From Symsagittifera roscoffensis (Eukaryota > Xenacoelomorpha > Acoela > Convolutidae), in assembly GCF_963678635.1 (NCBI RefSeq), contig NC_087068.1, forward strand, positions 742,001-806,000: a stretch of DNA of 64,000 nt, written 5' to 3'. Shown piece by piece: positions 11,951 to 24,240 of this stretch. The stretch's first letter is position 1. Every line of letters starts with the position of its first letter. The notes under the pieces are model-generated. The model saw nothing but the letters and a program-made list of their open reading frames with translations, was not told where the DNA came from and ran no database searches. The translations under genes and the position numbers were made by a program.

Positions 11951-12844
11951 ACATTGTCATGCAAGCAAGTTGAGACAGTTTTGCTTACAAAAGATGCTAC
12001 ATTTTGTGTTTGTGATAAAATGGTGTTAAAATGAACAATGACTTTTTGATTAAAACATAAAAGTAAGTCTGCGAAAACTGCTTTAAAAAGAATTGCTTAT
12101 TTATCAGCGATTCAAAATGCCAATACAAGTTTGGGAGAAATAAGTTTGTCGAGTCACTAGGAAAAAAAATTGATTGATTGTTATAAATGCTAGTATAGAA
12201 AAGTTGTCAGTTGTCAATTGGGTCAATTGTCATACTCATAAAAATTGGCAAGTTAAAAAAAATCAAACATGTGTTTTGATCTTTGAAAGACATTACTCTT
12301 CAAAGAAACATATGGTGTTTATTTATAATGCTAATGCTAGAACTGGAACACAGCATTTTTCTTTGCGTTTTTCTAGCGTTTTTTTCTCTGTCTAGTTTGC
12401 CAAACTTATACTTCTGACGCAAAACTTGTCAGCAGAAAGCATTTTAGAAAATATTCGCACTTGAAAAACCCACTCCTCTCGCAATAGTCCTCTCCTTTTG
12501 TTGTAACAAGCTGCAATTATGGGGAAAGTCTTAATTTTTGTACAAACCTTGAATAAGAACCAAAGTAAGCTGAAATCTAGAAGTGAAATGCTGAAACATA
12601 AAATGATATTTTAAAAACACAAAGTGGTTTCAGAAATTTCAAGAATTGAGGTGAAATCATTTTGACTCCAAATCGGTTGTTTCCAATGAAAACGGAGCCG
12701 CCTGTTTTGTAATTACACAACGAAAATTAATAGAGCTTTACCCGACCGTAAGTGCAAGATGCTTTTAACTCAATTATTTCAAGCGGAAACTTAGTTATAT
12801 GAAGTCTAACATTTCAGCAACCAGTGAGCCAAACTTAATTGATT
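11951..12844. other. AT-rich non-coding DNA
   Basis: No gene or structured repeat recognised. A 73-codon frame at 12174-12395 has no identifiable features. Confidence 0.5.
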
Positions 12845-14386
12845 AAAAGCACGAAAGCGCCCTAATTACTTTGTTAATATGAGTTTGAGTGCTGCAAAAG
12901 TCACCTTAACTTATGCGTCTCCTTCAATGCGCCCATGATAAAAAACTGATCAATACAGGAGTCGCTGAAAAAGTTTTTCTTTAGCCAGTTTCTGCAAAAA
13001 AAATTGTGATAGCGTATAAACCCAAAAATGCGAGAAAAAACAATTTAAAAAAATTTCTGGAATACAATTTTCCATATCCCTCGAAGAAAAAATATATTTT
13101 ATTTTTACATCTTTGCTTGCAAAAGCAATACTGAGAAACTGAAATCAGTTTAATAAAACAAATATTTATTTTATACTTTGATATGTCTCACTGTAAAATT
13201 TCAATAACTAACCAATCATGATCGATGACCAAAACTTTTGCAAAATTGTAAAGCTGAAACTATTCTTAGTTTCAGTCAGAGAATTAGTAATAAAGATTGA
13301 ATTCAGATATTTCTTCTTTCCTCTAACTTCGCTGTAAACCATTATTTATCTAGATTTAATGAGACTGGGAAATATATGATAAAAGAGGAAGATTACGTTT
13401 GGTATTAGACTAAGAAGTTGAACGAACCTATCCGGCAGAAAAAGCATAGCGTAACGAACAGACGGTGTTCCCTTATCCGAAATTACTCCATAAGACGGCT
13501 ACCCCGGACCTAACCTCATGTGGCGAACAACGAGTTTCGAGCAGACCTAACACTAACTTAGTTTTAGAAATAAATTGAAAAAAAAAGAAGACAAAATGAC
13601 AATAGATTAGCTTAAAAGCACGAAAGCGCCCTAATTACTTTGTTAATATGAGTTTGAGTGCTGCAAAAGTCACCTTAACTTATGCGTCTCCTTCAATGCG
13701 CCCATGATAAAAAACTGATCAATATAGGAGTCGCTGAAAAAGTTTTTCTTTAGCCAGTTTCTGTAAAAAAAATTGTGATAGCATATAAACCCAAAAATGC
13801 GAGAAAAAACAATTAAAAAAAAATTTCTGGAATACAATTTTCCATATCCCTCGAAGAAAAAATATAGTTTATTTATACATCTTTGCTTGTAAAAGCAGTA
13901 CTGAGAAACTGAAATCAGTTTAATAAAATAAATATTTATTTTATACTTTGATATGTCTCACTGTAAAATTTCAATAACTAACCAATCATGATCGATGACC
14001 AAAACTTTTGCAAAATTGTAAAGCTGAAACTATTCTTAGTTTCAGTCAGAGAATTAGTAATAAAGATTGAAATCAGATATTTCTTCTTTCCTCTAACTTC
14101 GCTGTAAACCATTATTTATCTAGATTTAATGAGACTGGGAAATATATGATAAAAGAGGAAGATTACGTTTGGTATTAGACTAAGAAGTTGAACGAACCTA
14201 TCCGGCAGAAAAAGCATAGCGTAACGAACAGACGGTGTTCCCTTATTCGAAATTACTCCATAAGACGGATACCCCGGACCTAACCTCATGTGGTGCGAAC
14301 AACGAGTTTCGAGCAGACCTAACACTAACTTAGTTTTAGAAATAAATTGAAAAAAAAAAGAAGACAAAATGACAATAGATTAGCTT
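12845..14386. repeat. Tandem duplication, unit about 770 bp
   Basis: Unit 1 (12845-13613) and unit 2 (13614-14386) are nearly identical, both starting AAAAGCACGAAAGCGCCC and ending ATGACAATAGATTAGCTT. They differ by a few substitutions and homopolymer indels, so the duplication is young. The open frame at 14116-14367 (minus) exists in only one unit and is not a gene. Confidence 0.93.
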
Positions 14387-14639
14387 ATTTCCACGTCTCA
14401 ATAAGCCTAATCAAGCCCAGCCAATACTAAATTCGATCACGGTAAAAACGAAAACCAAAAATTGCATTGCAAGGCGAAATATCTGTCAGCGACAACAAAA
14501 TAAAAACTTTTCAGTTTATGTTTTTTATTAACTTCAATCGTTTCATATCCTGTGTTCACTGGAAAGAAGTAGTCCTGGCTCTCTGTCTTGTAATTCAAAT
14601 TTCAAGAGTTGTAAACATTAAAATCAAGCAAACGCCACT

Positions 14640-17000
14640 ATTGGTTATCGGAAATCACCTTCCTAGAATAACAGCATTTTGGCTTTTGTTGTTGGGTAGC
14701 ACTACCACTTGCTTTTTTTTACTTAGCTCATTAACTTGTTTCAATCTTAAGCTCACGATGGCAGCTTTGATGATCATTAAGATAACCTTTCTACTAAACA
14801 AAACCCGAAGTTTTTGCTTCTTTGTCTTGATCAAGTTTACCGGTTTCACTGCATATTTCCTTCATCGATTGCGGATCTGAAAATTGCAGTGTTTGGCTCG
14901 ATTGTCACGTTAAAGTTCCTTTAGGTTTCCGATATCCAATAAACTCATACTAAGGTTCCTTCCCCTTTATTCTCTGCTAATTTAAGCGTTTTGCCAAGAA
15001 TGCGAAGAGCGCCCTTAGTTGCTGCTGCTGGTCGCACTCTAGAAACAACCAAGTCTTTATTGTTGAATTCCCTCACTGAACAGTTTTCAATAGGTATCAC
15101 TCTCAAGATTGCTCTTATAATTAGCAGGCCCTTCAATGAGCTTTTCTTCCTGCTTGTGTCCACTAAGGTTTTGTCTGTTCCTAAATGCGAGTGTCTTCTG
15201 CAAGCGCTGTGTCTTTGCTCTGACCTTGAATTGTTTTTTCCCTATGATGATCTGACCAGTCATGTCATCATCGCACATCAGCATTGATTTTTTGTAGATA
15301 TTTGAGCCATCCATATCCAACAAAACTTGATGAGAGCCGTCAGCCTGACCTTGAATTGTTTTTTCCCTATGATGATCTGACCAGTCATGTCATCATCGCA
15401 CATCAGCATTGATTTTTTGTAGATATTTGAGCCATCCATATCCAACAAAACTTGATGAGAGCCGTCAGCCTCCATTTAGCGACCATTACTCAGAAGTGCC
15501 CATCTGCCTTCGATGTTGTTTGATTTTATAAGGATCTCATATTGTTGATATAGACGCCAATTTGCATTACTATCTGATGACTGGGCTAATTAAAATTTCT
15601 CTTAACATCCACCCCAATTAATGTTGTAATGAGCATAATTCTGCTGCCAATCATCGTTATTCCACATGTTTTATCTGTCACCATGTTTTTTGACTTGAAG
15701 TTGCTCTTGGCTTTGAGAGAGTGGCTGACTGATTCCGTTGTGCTCATGACACACATCTGTTTCTCTGATTTTTCTTTCTCGGTCTCCAGTTTCAGCTTAT
15801 GTTCGTTTTCTTGGGTGGCTGAGTCCTGGTTCACCTTATTTTTTTGTCAAATGCACCCTTTTCAAATTTATTGATATGCAGAATCCAAATTTCCGTTTGT
15901 GAGAGATTCCATTTACTGGACCTCTCGACTCTGAGATTTTGTCAGGAGTTTTTCTATATGCACCTCTTTGCCAAGCAGATTCATGTTCTCTGCTGGTCTC
16001 TTTTCGTATTCTGCACAACTGCCAACGTCATTTCATGTTATGGATGTTTTTGACCGATAGTACTGACCCCAAAATAGCGTCCACTTTATCCTAAAGGACC
16101 TTTTTGAATGCAGAAGAAGCATCTGGGCCCCATTTTGCACATCAATCTATTGTATAAATCGAACTCGTCCACTTAGTCCAAATCATCCTCATTGGGAGCA
16201 TAGTCTATAAGCTCTGCATGGCTTGCTTGTATAAATAGTTATCAGGTAAATAGGGGTCTGCCGACACTCAGGTGGCAAATAAGTGGGTGCTTATCCCTGT
16301 CGTCTTTAGGTTTGTACCACTAGTACTTCAAAGCCTGTGCCCCTCCTGGAAAATTACAATAAGTTATGAGTGAGTAGAGTATTTCTTCAGCTTCAATAGC
16401 TCATTTTCTCTGGTCGTCTGCCTCGTTTGTTCCGGAATGAGTGCACTGTTTTCCGAAAAGGTGTAAAAAGTTGGTAACGTCGTTCTCTGGCCATCACTTC
16501 TTAAACCGTCTATCAATTTTGATGCTATGCTGAAGTTTGATTTGTATTTTGACTCTTCTGGGTCCTTGCTCCGGCTTAAGTTTTCCAGATCATCAAGGAA
16601 GCGATCGGTCGATTCGTTGAATATGCATCTTTGTTTTTTAAACCTCATCATGGCTTGATGTCCATCAGATCAGAGTAGAATTGATTCAACGTAATTTCAA
16701 AATTTTTGCCGGTTGTCTCCCGTTTTTACTTTTTTGGCTTCAGTGCGTTTCAGTGCATTACTCATCAGATTGCTCAGGGTGACTGTACAAGCTTGTCTCT
16801 CGTATAGGTTGTCCTGTTCATGATGCAATTTTTGACTTTCACTAATTAATCTGTGCATCCAGGGCTCCGTTGGGCTTCTTGAAGGTTTTTTTTGACGTAT
16901 CACTATTGCTACTCTTACTTGATCTCGAGACTCTCAAGGAAAATCCCTCGAATGTTTTGTTCATCGAGTTCTTATTTTTCGAGTACGTTGTTGCACCGAG
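14640..17000 (-). pseudogene. Old relic of a Ty3/gypsy-like gag-pro region
   Basis: Minus-strand translations in separate frames align in order with the better preserved copies at 22-32 kb: capsid N-terminal part (16697-16903), capsid C-terminal part with FLDDLENL (16364-16651), the second zinc knuckle remnant CFFC near 16105-16130, the post-knuckle region with DGSNIYKK (15278-15475), a protease remnant (14945-15163) in which KGLLDTGA has become KGLLIIRA, and the protease-RT linker ending AVILGR (14655-14849). Every segment has stops or frameshifts, and composition has drifted towards the AT-rich host. This is a related but much older insertion in the opposite orientation; without the younger copies it would be unrecognisable. 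Confidence 0.75.
15221..15470. repeat. 125-bp direct duplication inside the relic
   Basis: 15221-15345 is repeated at 15346-15470 with essentially no differences. 125 is not a multiple of three, so the duplication shifts the relic's frame. Being nearly perfect inside an old relic, it is a later event. Confidence 0.92.
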
Positions 17001-17623
17001 TGCTGATTATCTGTGACCATTTTTGTTGCGGTGTAATGGGTTGCTTTGAGTAGCAGCAGTGTTTTCTGGATTTGGTAGGCGCGGCTGGCAACTGTCTGAT
17101 TTTAAGAATTCTACGCTCAAGTTAGTGATTGTAATATTCTCTCGTTTTCATTTCTCTGAGATTATGCAAAGTTTTGAGGAGCAAAAACAACTTTGCATGA
17201 AAAGCACAAAATTTTTTCATTGCTCTTCACTGTCCATTCTGGTCTCAAGATTCCATCATTGGCCGTTCATTTACTCATAGATTTTTTTCTTATCTTCCGT
17301 AAGTTTCTTAATCTCTTTTTCTCTCTCCTTAGAACTATCCTCACCATGGGTAGCAACTCCAGGATTTTCTCGTCCGCTGCTCTTGCCACTACACAGTAAT
17401 TGTCTAGACCTTCGTTCATGTTCTTCTTTACTTCTCTCCTCAATTATTATTGGTCCTCTTCGCTGTATTGGAAGTTCCTCTGGGTGAGACCTTGTTGCCT
17501 CATAAGGTACGCCCTCTCCGTTTGCCCATAATTCTTATTGGGTTTTCGGCATCTTACTTCCTTGGGTCAACGGTGGTCTCTGACTCTGCTAATGTTGTGT
17601 CCGGTCCGATGTTTATGCTGACA
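17001..17623 (-). other. Probable N-terminal part of the relic gag, unreadable
   Basis: By collinearity this stretch should hold the coiled-coil and N-terminal parts of the minus-strand relic, but I cannot align it convincingly. The plus-strand frames at 17059-17280 and 17450-17686 are antisense shadows. Confidence 0.35.
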
Positions 17624-19905
17624 CTGTGCCAAAGAGCTTTCCATTTGCTGATTTCGACGTCATACCATTGTTTTCTTTTGCCTTAGCCCATGATTGTTGT
17701 ATTTTTTTTTGCCTCGAAATTTTCTGTACATGACGCTTTTTACCATCTTTGACTTGGTGCTGATTTTTTTAACCTTCGTTTCATCCTCTTTCAGGGTCTT
17801 TTTTAGGCGTCTCTAGATTGGTTTTTAAACCTGAGGTTAGCTTATTATTTTTGTTCTCAAGATTGTGTTTTGTTGTTTCTCTCTCACTTTCTACAATTTG
17901 CTGTTTTCCTTCTTGTATTCACCAATCTCATTGAACAATTTGTTATTTTCGTTTTTGACATTGGAACTTTATTAGGTACAATTTATATTTATAGTTTTTA
18001 ACTCACTCTCACTTCTGACTCCAATTTCTTATTAACTCTATCGGTAGTTTCAAAAAACAACAAATAACAACAACAAACGGGAGGGTCGGATCACATTTCG
18101 TCTGGGGGGATAATTTCTACTGATTTTACATTTTTTTGTGTTTTTGGTTTTTTGGTTATTTATTTGTTTTTTTCTAAGTACTATGCTACTTTTTGTTTGG
18201 TTTTCTGTATATCTTTAAGTGTTTTTGGTCACGTACCACTCAGGAAATGACGGGACTGCGAATCCCCCCACCCTTCCTGGTTCGTGAATTTTCGGTCTTA
18301 ACTAGGTTAAAAACTATTCACTGGAACCCGGAAGGCTTCCGCGTTCCGAACTACCTTTCCCCCCCGGTGGTTAGGACCTTGTTATGAGCATCCGCTCAGT
18401 GCGGAATGCTCGTTAACGGTTCTGCCGGTCATGATGTTAAAAAGAATAACAGCAGGAGCGTCATAAAAACATCTATGTAACATTCGCCCGGAAGTACATA
18501 TCGACGGAAAATAAAGCATTTTCTAAAACGACTGGCTAGCGTCTAAAGACAGCTCGACATGTGTTTCACCGTCTCTGCCAAAACCAGTTCTTTTGGTGGT
18601 CTTTCTAATATCGGCTCGACAAAAACGTTACTAATTCCGGCTTCGATCAGAACGCTCTGATTAACTTAATTATATGCAAAATAGTGAGCTCATGGCTGGG
18701 TCTCAGTATCCCCAGACCACGAGGTCACTTCTAAAAACAGGGCTACTACTTATTTATTATATTACGATTGTTTTTGTTCAGTAGATAAAAATCATCATCC
18801 CATCAAAGTGTGCTAATCTGCCAGATTGGCACATCCTAAACTTCCGGCCCAACGCGAGAATAGAATTGGAGGCCTTAACGATAATTTATTAGTAAAAAAA
18901 AGGGTCAAAATTTTCTGAAATTTAATTTTCAAAAATTCGAATTGTGACGTCACATTGCTGAGAAATGCTAAAACGGCCATTTTGAGCCGAAAAACAGAAG
19001 AAAAGAGAACAACAGCTGAAATTGTGAAAAACAGTCAAATGGGAACGAAAAAAAATTGATGCCTGTTATCGTGACGATCACGCACGATAAGATAGCTAAT
19101 TAGAGACGACAGGCGGAAAGGAGGCTTCAGTGGGGAAGGAGTAAAGAGCAGTACCCTCCAGTGCCACGAATTGGGAGTAATATCGACGTTATTACAGAGA
19201 AATCACGGAAGCGGAGGCTCGGCCGCCAGAGACAGTATATGGTGAAGGGCTATAAAGAACTGACTTTTAAGCTACTCTGATGCCATAAACATTTTGAATT
19301 AACACCGGTACTATTTGATATTTTAGAATATGAGTAGCTAGAAAGAGGAAAGGGTCAATCCATCTCCAATGGGTTTAATATAAAACTGTCACCAAAACAT
19401 AGTAAAATAGGATATTCGAGACGTGTTTTTAATAGCAATCATCTAGTCTGAGGATCCGAGACCCAGCTATGTGGTTGTGTTCGCATGTAAATGAAAGCTG
19501 ATTAAAAGTCGTTTGACTGATGGCCTAAACTTTTCACTTAGCCCGACCAGACGAGACTTTTCACAGACCAGAAAATCAACTGGCTAGGTCGAGACGGTGA
19601 AAAATGAGTAGAATTCTGGTAACTGACGCCGGCCAGTCGTTAATAGGTACTTTTTCTACGCTCCGTCCCTGTGTAGTCTTTGGGCGAATGTTAAATAGAC
19701 GTTTTTATGGCGCTCCTGGGTGGGCCTGTTAAAGGCATAAGACCATCATGATCAGCAAACGTTTCAGCGACGAAACCTCCGTTCCGGGCGTATACCCGAG
19801 TAGGAGGCCTTAATGAGTTTTGTTGTACTAGGGGGAAGGTGCCGAACCTCCGTCTAGTACTAATTAGCTTTTTAGCTTACTTAAGACAGAAAATTCCGGG
19901 GGCCG
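17624..19905. repeat. Segmental repeat B, copy 1
   Basis: About 2.28 kb that recurs at 32245-34527 in the same orientation at high identity with small indels. It consists of an AT-rich left part (to about 18230) and the foldback element described separately. Because the left part is shared as well, the second copy arose by duplication of this locus rather than by separate transposition of the foldback element. The 64-codon frame at 18193-18387 is kept in both copies but shows no domain. Confidence 0.88.
18240..19905. mobile_element. Foldback element, about 1.7 kb
   Basis: The left arm (about 18250-18720) and right arm (about 19440-19905) are diverged inverted repeats. Matching landmarks include GGAGCGTCATAAAAACATCT against the complement of a GGCGCTCC-containing site, AACATTCGCCC, TCACCGTCTC and GCTGGGTCTC with its complement GAGACCCAGC near 19460. 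No transposase frame lies in the 700-bp centre. The ends are GC-rich (CCGGGGGCCGGAGGG on the right). The family is not recognised. Confidence 0.65.
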
Positions 19906-21469
19906 GAGGGTTAGGTGGGAAGTCTAGAGCCCGCTTATCCCAAGGTCCCGGGATCAAAATCAATTAAAGAGAAAGCGTAAAACCGAACAAAAATAGTGTA
20001 TGAACAAGAAAAAGCTAAAAAATAATTTTATCTGAAAAGAAAAAAGTACAAAAAACAGTAAAAAATCCAGAAAAGACCAAAAACAATAAAAAAACATAAA
20101 GTGAAAATTTATATGTTTTTTCCGGAAGAGATGCGAACTGACCTTCCTATTTGTTGTTTTTTCAGATTGATTTATATCTTTGCTGATAGAAAGATTGAGT
20201 GTTTTGGTGGCGGGTTAGGTACCCTCCCTTGAGTGTTATTTGAGTATTTAAGCACGTTAATGGTGATTTTGCCGGTGACCGGAGGGTAGAGTGGCAAGCT
20301 GACCGACGTGTTCCAAACTCAACAGGGACATCAGATACAACATCCACAACGAATGTTTGGTATCGTTGACACAATTTTAGTATCGTTCGGGTACTAATTC
20401 ATTAAAACTTAAGTGGTGGGGGCACAATTAGCGCGGTCCGATTGCACCCTTCATCGATTGCGAATTTCCGAGTTAACGGTCTTAATTCGGGTATTTTGGC
20501 GCAAAAGAGGGTATAAAAATAATGATTAACGACTACTAATAGATTATTATCCTAACTATATATTACTTATCTCCTATTTAGACCCGAGAAACACCCCAAT
20601 TTTGTCGAAAATTACTGATTTTCGACCAAAGTGTCAAACCCCAAAAATTTAGATATCCGAGCTTTTCCGAACAGCAAAAAGCTTTTGTACAGTGACCTAC
20701 TACGTGGTTCGATTCCCCTAACTAAAAAAATCGCGCGGAAAAAGACTTAGTAGAAGTTGACGAAAACAAAGTTTTTTCGATCAAAATTTTTGTAACTATC
20801 CGAGTTTCGTCAATATGTTTTGAGGATCAAGTTTTTGAGTTTTTAGAGTTAGAGCGATAAAAGTTTTTCTGTAAGGAGCGTGCTAGCATAATGTGCTCGG
20901 TTGCTAGAGATTTGTTTTAGTAACCCTCCGAATAGCTCCGTGGATAGAGCTAGAGACTTAAAGAATGGAAAAAAAAGGAATCGGATGGTCCAAATTTGAT
21001 AGTTTTTGGCCAAATTTTTGGTTCCAAAACCTTTTTTAGTCCGGTTTTTTGCATTACTGCTACTACGCTCGTTTCAATAGTTTTTAGGCATTTTCACTAG
21101 GAATTGCGGAAAAAGTCTTTCAGAACCTATATAGGTGGTGAAAAGGGGCCAATTTGACGAACGCGTTTTTTGGCGGTTTCTCAAAGACTAGCCAACCGAT
21201 CGCAATAGTTTTGGTATCATAAATCGACGTTTTTGACCATTTTCTTGGAGTGCAACCATTTTTGGGTTAATAATCTCAGGAAAGCAAATTTGTTTAGAAA
21301 TGTTGGTTCGGAGGGTCCAAATTTTAGGGAACCCTCCAAGCGGCAGAAAATTTTATAAGATCACCTTTTTATCCTACTGGAAAGTTGAACGAGTCAGCCA
21401 ACCTAGTTTTAAGTCACTTAGACCGCATTCGGAGGCTTAACAGCGGTAAAATAATCCGTTTCTTTGATT
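19906..21469. other. Non-coding DNA before the retroelement
   Basis: No coding frame of substance; the minus frame 20162-20374 is not supported. In the second occurrence of this arrangement (after 34527) the whole block corresponding to about 19906-22291 is missing, so it is either part of a long 5' region of the element or filler deleted there. Confidence 0.4.
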
Positions 21470-21830
21470 TTTGGGGAACCCTCCGAAGCAACCCTCCGGA
21501 GTCATTTAAGCCCCTAAGCAACCCTCCTTAGTGGACATTTTTCACGAAACCCTCCGAAGAAGTTGAAACAACTCCCCACAGAGAATTTAGCTTGTTTTGA
21601 CACTTTCTGAGACTAGTTGGACACCCTCCTAAGTGAGATTTGAAAAATTTAAAATTTTGAAGGAACCCTCCGAAGTAACCCTCCGGAGCGTTTTAAGCCT
21701 CTAATTGACCCTCCTTATTGAGTTCAAGGGGACCCTCCGAAGTAAGCTAAGTGTCTTAACAACCCTCCGAAAAAACCCTCCGGAGTGACTTAAGCCCCTT
21801 AACAACCCTCCTTATTGAAAACTTGGGGGC
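21470..21830. repeat. ACCCTCC minisatellite
   Basis: About three higher-order units of 70-95 bp, each containing AACCCTCCGAAG, AACCCTCCGGAG, TTTAAGCCCCTAA and ACCCTCCTTATTGA. Single ACCCTCC words extend back to about 21330. The last unit recurs at 26263-26385, exactly at the junction of the two tandem retroelement copies. Confidence 0.85.
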
Positions 21831-22767
21831 AATTTGAGCAACTAAAATATCCATTTATAGTCGGAATAAAAAGTCACCTACCAACGGCCGTGCATATTAG
21901 GATTATAGGAGCCCATTTGACCCGGAAATTTGTGATCAACTTTGGATTCTAGATCGGGTTTATCAGAAGTACCCGAACCAATTTTTTTTCGATTGTTATT
22001 TTGGTTGTGTGGTTGCCTTGAGCTACTTAATAAGAAAGCACGGGCAATCCGGGAACACATAAAAGAAGACCTCGGTGAGTGTATTAGGCAAAACACACTC
22101 ACTTGAGAAGAAAAGTTGTTCCCTGCTCTCGTGCACTTAGGGCGGCCCGGGTGTGGGGGAGCTTTTTCATAGACTTCAGAAATTTTCGATCAAATGTTGC
22201 CTTGAGCTACTTAGTAGGACACCTCGGGCAATCGCAGGATACTTAAAAGAAGACCTCGGTGAGTGTATTAGGCAAATACACGCTCACTTGAGAAGACATT
22301 GTCCTGGGCTTTGTTCTTTTGGAATGTTCCAATTGAGGGAAGTCTTTTTCTTTAAGACTAAGCTTTAATTATCTGTTACTGAAACCATCACTGCTCTTTT
22401 AAAAAGTATTGTTTGATCTTAAACGAGGCAGTGATTTGATACGAGTGTGGCGGTAAAATTGATACTGAACGAAAGGTTGCTGTCACCTATAGGATATTCT
22501 TATCTGATTATCAATTGTATTTTTTGTATTCACTATATCTTGTGAAAATTTGTGATACTGTTACACTAGGTAATTGGGTAGAGTCGGTAACATCTAAACA
22601 CTAAGTAGGCCCTTTGTGTAGCTTGAGCTGAATCACTTGTAGTATCTCTACGAGATCTAAGGTATATTTTTGATACTAGAGGACTCGAGTGAGTAGACTT
22701 GAGAAAAATTTTTCCAATTTAATTTTGAAAGTTGTGGATTGCCGTCAATTTTTTTTTATCACGTAGC
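21831..22767 (+). promoter_or_regulatory. Retroelement 5' leader / LTR-like region, copy 1
   Basis: Non-coding stretch conserved before gag in copy 2 (26399-27334) and, for its 3' half, in copy 3 (34528-34991). It contains a direct repeat of about 95 bp (22013-22112 and 22198-22292) sharing TTGAGCTACTTA and GACCTCGGTGAGTGTATTAGG. The 3' part is AT-rich and leads to the gag ATG at 22768. The promoter and primer-binding site should lie here, but I could not match a tRNA end. Confidence 0.5.
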
Positions 22768-23588
22768 ATGCAGCGCAGAGACTCGTTAGGGGCAACAACT
22801 AAGACTCCCAGGCTGAGTACGGGGACTACACGAAAGTTCAAAACACGGTGCAGCCAATCTACGATTAGCAGCATTTCCGACGTTTTTGCTGACGAAGCAA
22901 CGACTAAAGGTCAGGCTGGTCTTTCAGTGAGCGGAATGAAACTGAGAAGCGAGAAGTACCTCGATGGCAATCAAGGGCGAAGTGGTGAGACTGGGCAGGC
23001 GAGCGAGACGCTTACGGACCCCTTCGAGGAAGGGGAGCAAACGCTGATCCGACCCGACTACCACCATCACGCGGACCAGGAAGAGCCAAGCGAGGACTTT
23101 GAACGGGAGGAAGTTGAAAGAACGGTGGAGGCCTCGGAGCGTTCCGAGGTCGAACCGCGAGAAGAAATATTGTTCAGGGGAAAGTCCAAATCAGAGACTA
23201 AGAGTAAGAAGTGGAGAAAAAAAAACAATCATCTCCAGTCAAGCAGAGCAAGAAAGCCAAGAGAAGCTGGAAGTTTTTGTACGACGAGCGCATGGCTTCA
23301 CTACAAACTGAAGGTTTATCTTCCAGTTATGATCATCCGGAGATAGCTCATCCGGATGTGGACTTCACGCCGTGCCCAAGGAATGATAAGAGCAGGAAAG
23401 CGTTGTCCAACTCGCCGACCAGGCCGATGTCTGATGGGATAACCGTAAGAGTATCCTCGACGTTCGACAAGTTGATGATGTCGATGGGCACGCAGAAGGG
23501 CGGCGCGTCATCAAGTACCAGGCTACAGCCGCAGTTGACCTCATCTTCTCTGGGTGTCACGCGGAATCGGGGGCGGCTGGCGATATAA
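22768..23588 (+). pseudogene. gag: gag N-terminal part, copy 1
   Basis: ATG at 22768 opens a polar, acidic N-terminal Gag region rich in Glu, Ser and Arg. The frame closes at 23346 because the A-run at about 23217-23225 has nine A, where the open copy at 58.9 kb has seven. The remainder continues in another frame to 23588 through the basic patch KQSKKAKRSWKFLYDERM. No cysteine or enzymatic motif. A separate downstream frame carries the coiled-coil part. Confidence 0.75.
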
Positions 23589-24240
23589 GTGACATGTTTG
23601 CTGGCGTAATGACAGGCCTTGAAGAGCTGCGACGGGACATGATTTAGAGAATAGATCGAGTCGAAGAGAGAGCTCACCAGGGTCAAGAGAAATTGCGAGA
23701 TGAGCTAACAAATGTGATGTCGCAGGCGAGAGTCGATCAGGCTCAATTGATTCGTAACACCGATCAATGCCTGGCGGAGAGCTTGGCTCAAGCAACCAAG
23801 GAGTCAGAGGAAAGAGAGGTTAGGATGACAAGAGAGATCGAGCGACTGTTGAACGACCACGATAATACCTATGCTCAAACGATGACTAGCCTGGAGAAGA
23901 GGTTGGATGTCAAACCTGACCTGATGATATGGAAGCTTGACGAGATCTTAAACGGGAGTAATCGAGAGAAGTGTTCCGCCCCAAGGGAGCGCTCACGCCA
24001 GGCAAATGATGGAGACGGAGCACGCAGCTATGCCGGGGCCCAGCCAAGTTTGAGAACGAATTACGAATCTAAGCATAGGAAGCGGTCCAGGGCAGCCCCA
24101 TCGAGGCCAGGTTGGACAAACCCGGACCCGCCGGAAGGGATGTCACCCCGGAGACACGATTGCCACTGTGCCACAAGTCAGATCAGTGCCAGATCTGACT
24201 ACAGTCTCGCAGGACACAACGATGTATGCTTCGATGTTTG
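23589..24240 (+). pseudogene. gag: gag coiled-coil part, copy 1
   Basis: A helical, heptad-rich segment (ARVDQAQLIRNTDQCLAESL and following) in a different frame from the preceding ORF. An in-frame TAG lies at 23645-23647; copy 3 has an open codon there, copy 2 shares the stop. It ends in a basic, disordered stretch, and the capsid-like ORF overlaps its end in another frame from 24168. Confidence 0.7.

Noticed and set aside
15629-17686. Plus-strand frames at 15629-15874, 17059-17280, 17193-17399 and 17450-17686
   Set aside because: They are antisense to the minus-strand retroelement relic and have hydrophobic, low-information sequences typical of shadows.
18193-18387. 64-codon frame kept in both copies of repeat B (also 32814-33008)
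   Set aside because: It lies across the foldback arm boundary; conservation is explained by the recent duplication and there is no domain.
20695-20730. GTGGTTCGATTCCCC, resembling a tRNA T-arm
   Set aside because: The would-be stem does not pair and no anticodon arm or acceptor stem lies at the right distance.
21878-22368. Frames at 21878-22102 (minus) and 22153-22368 (plus), repeated at 26446 and 26721
   Set aside because: They overlap the non-coding leader and its internal direct repeat, and are identical in both copies only because the block was duplicated.
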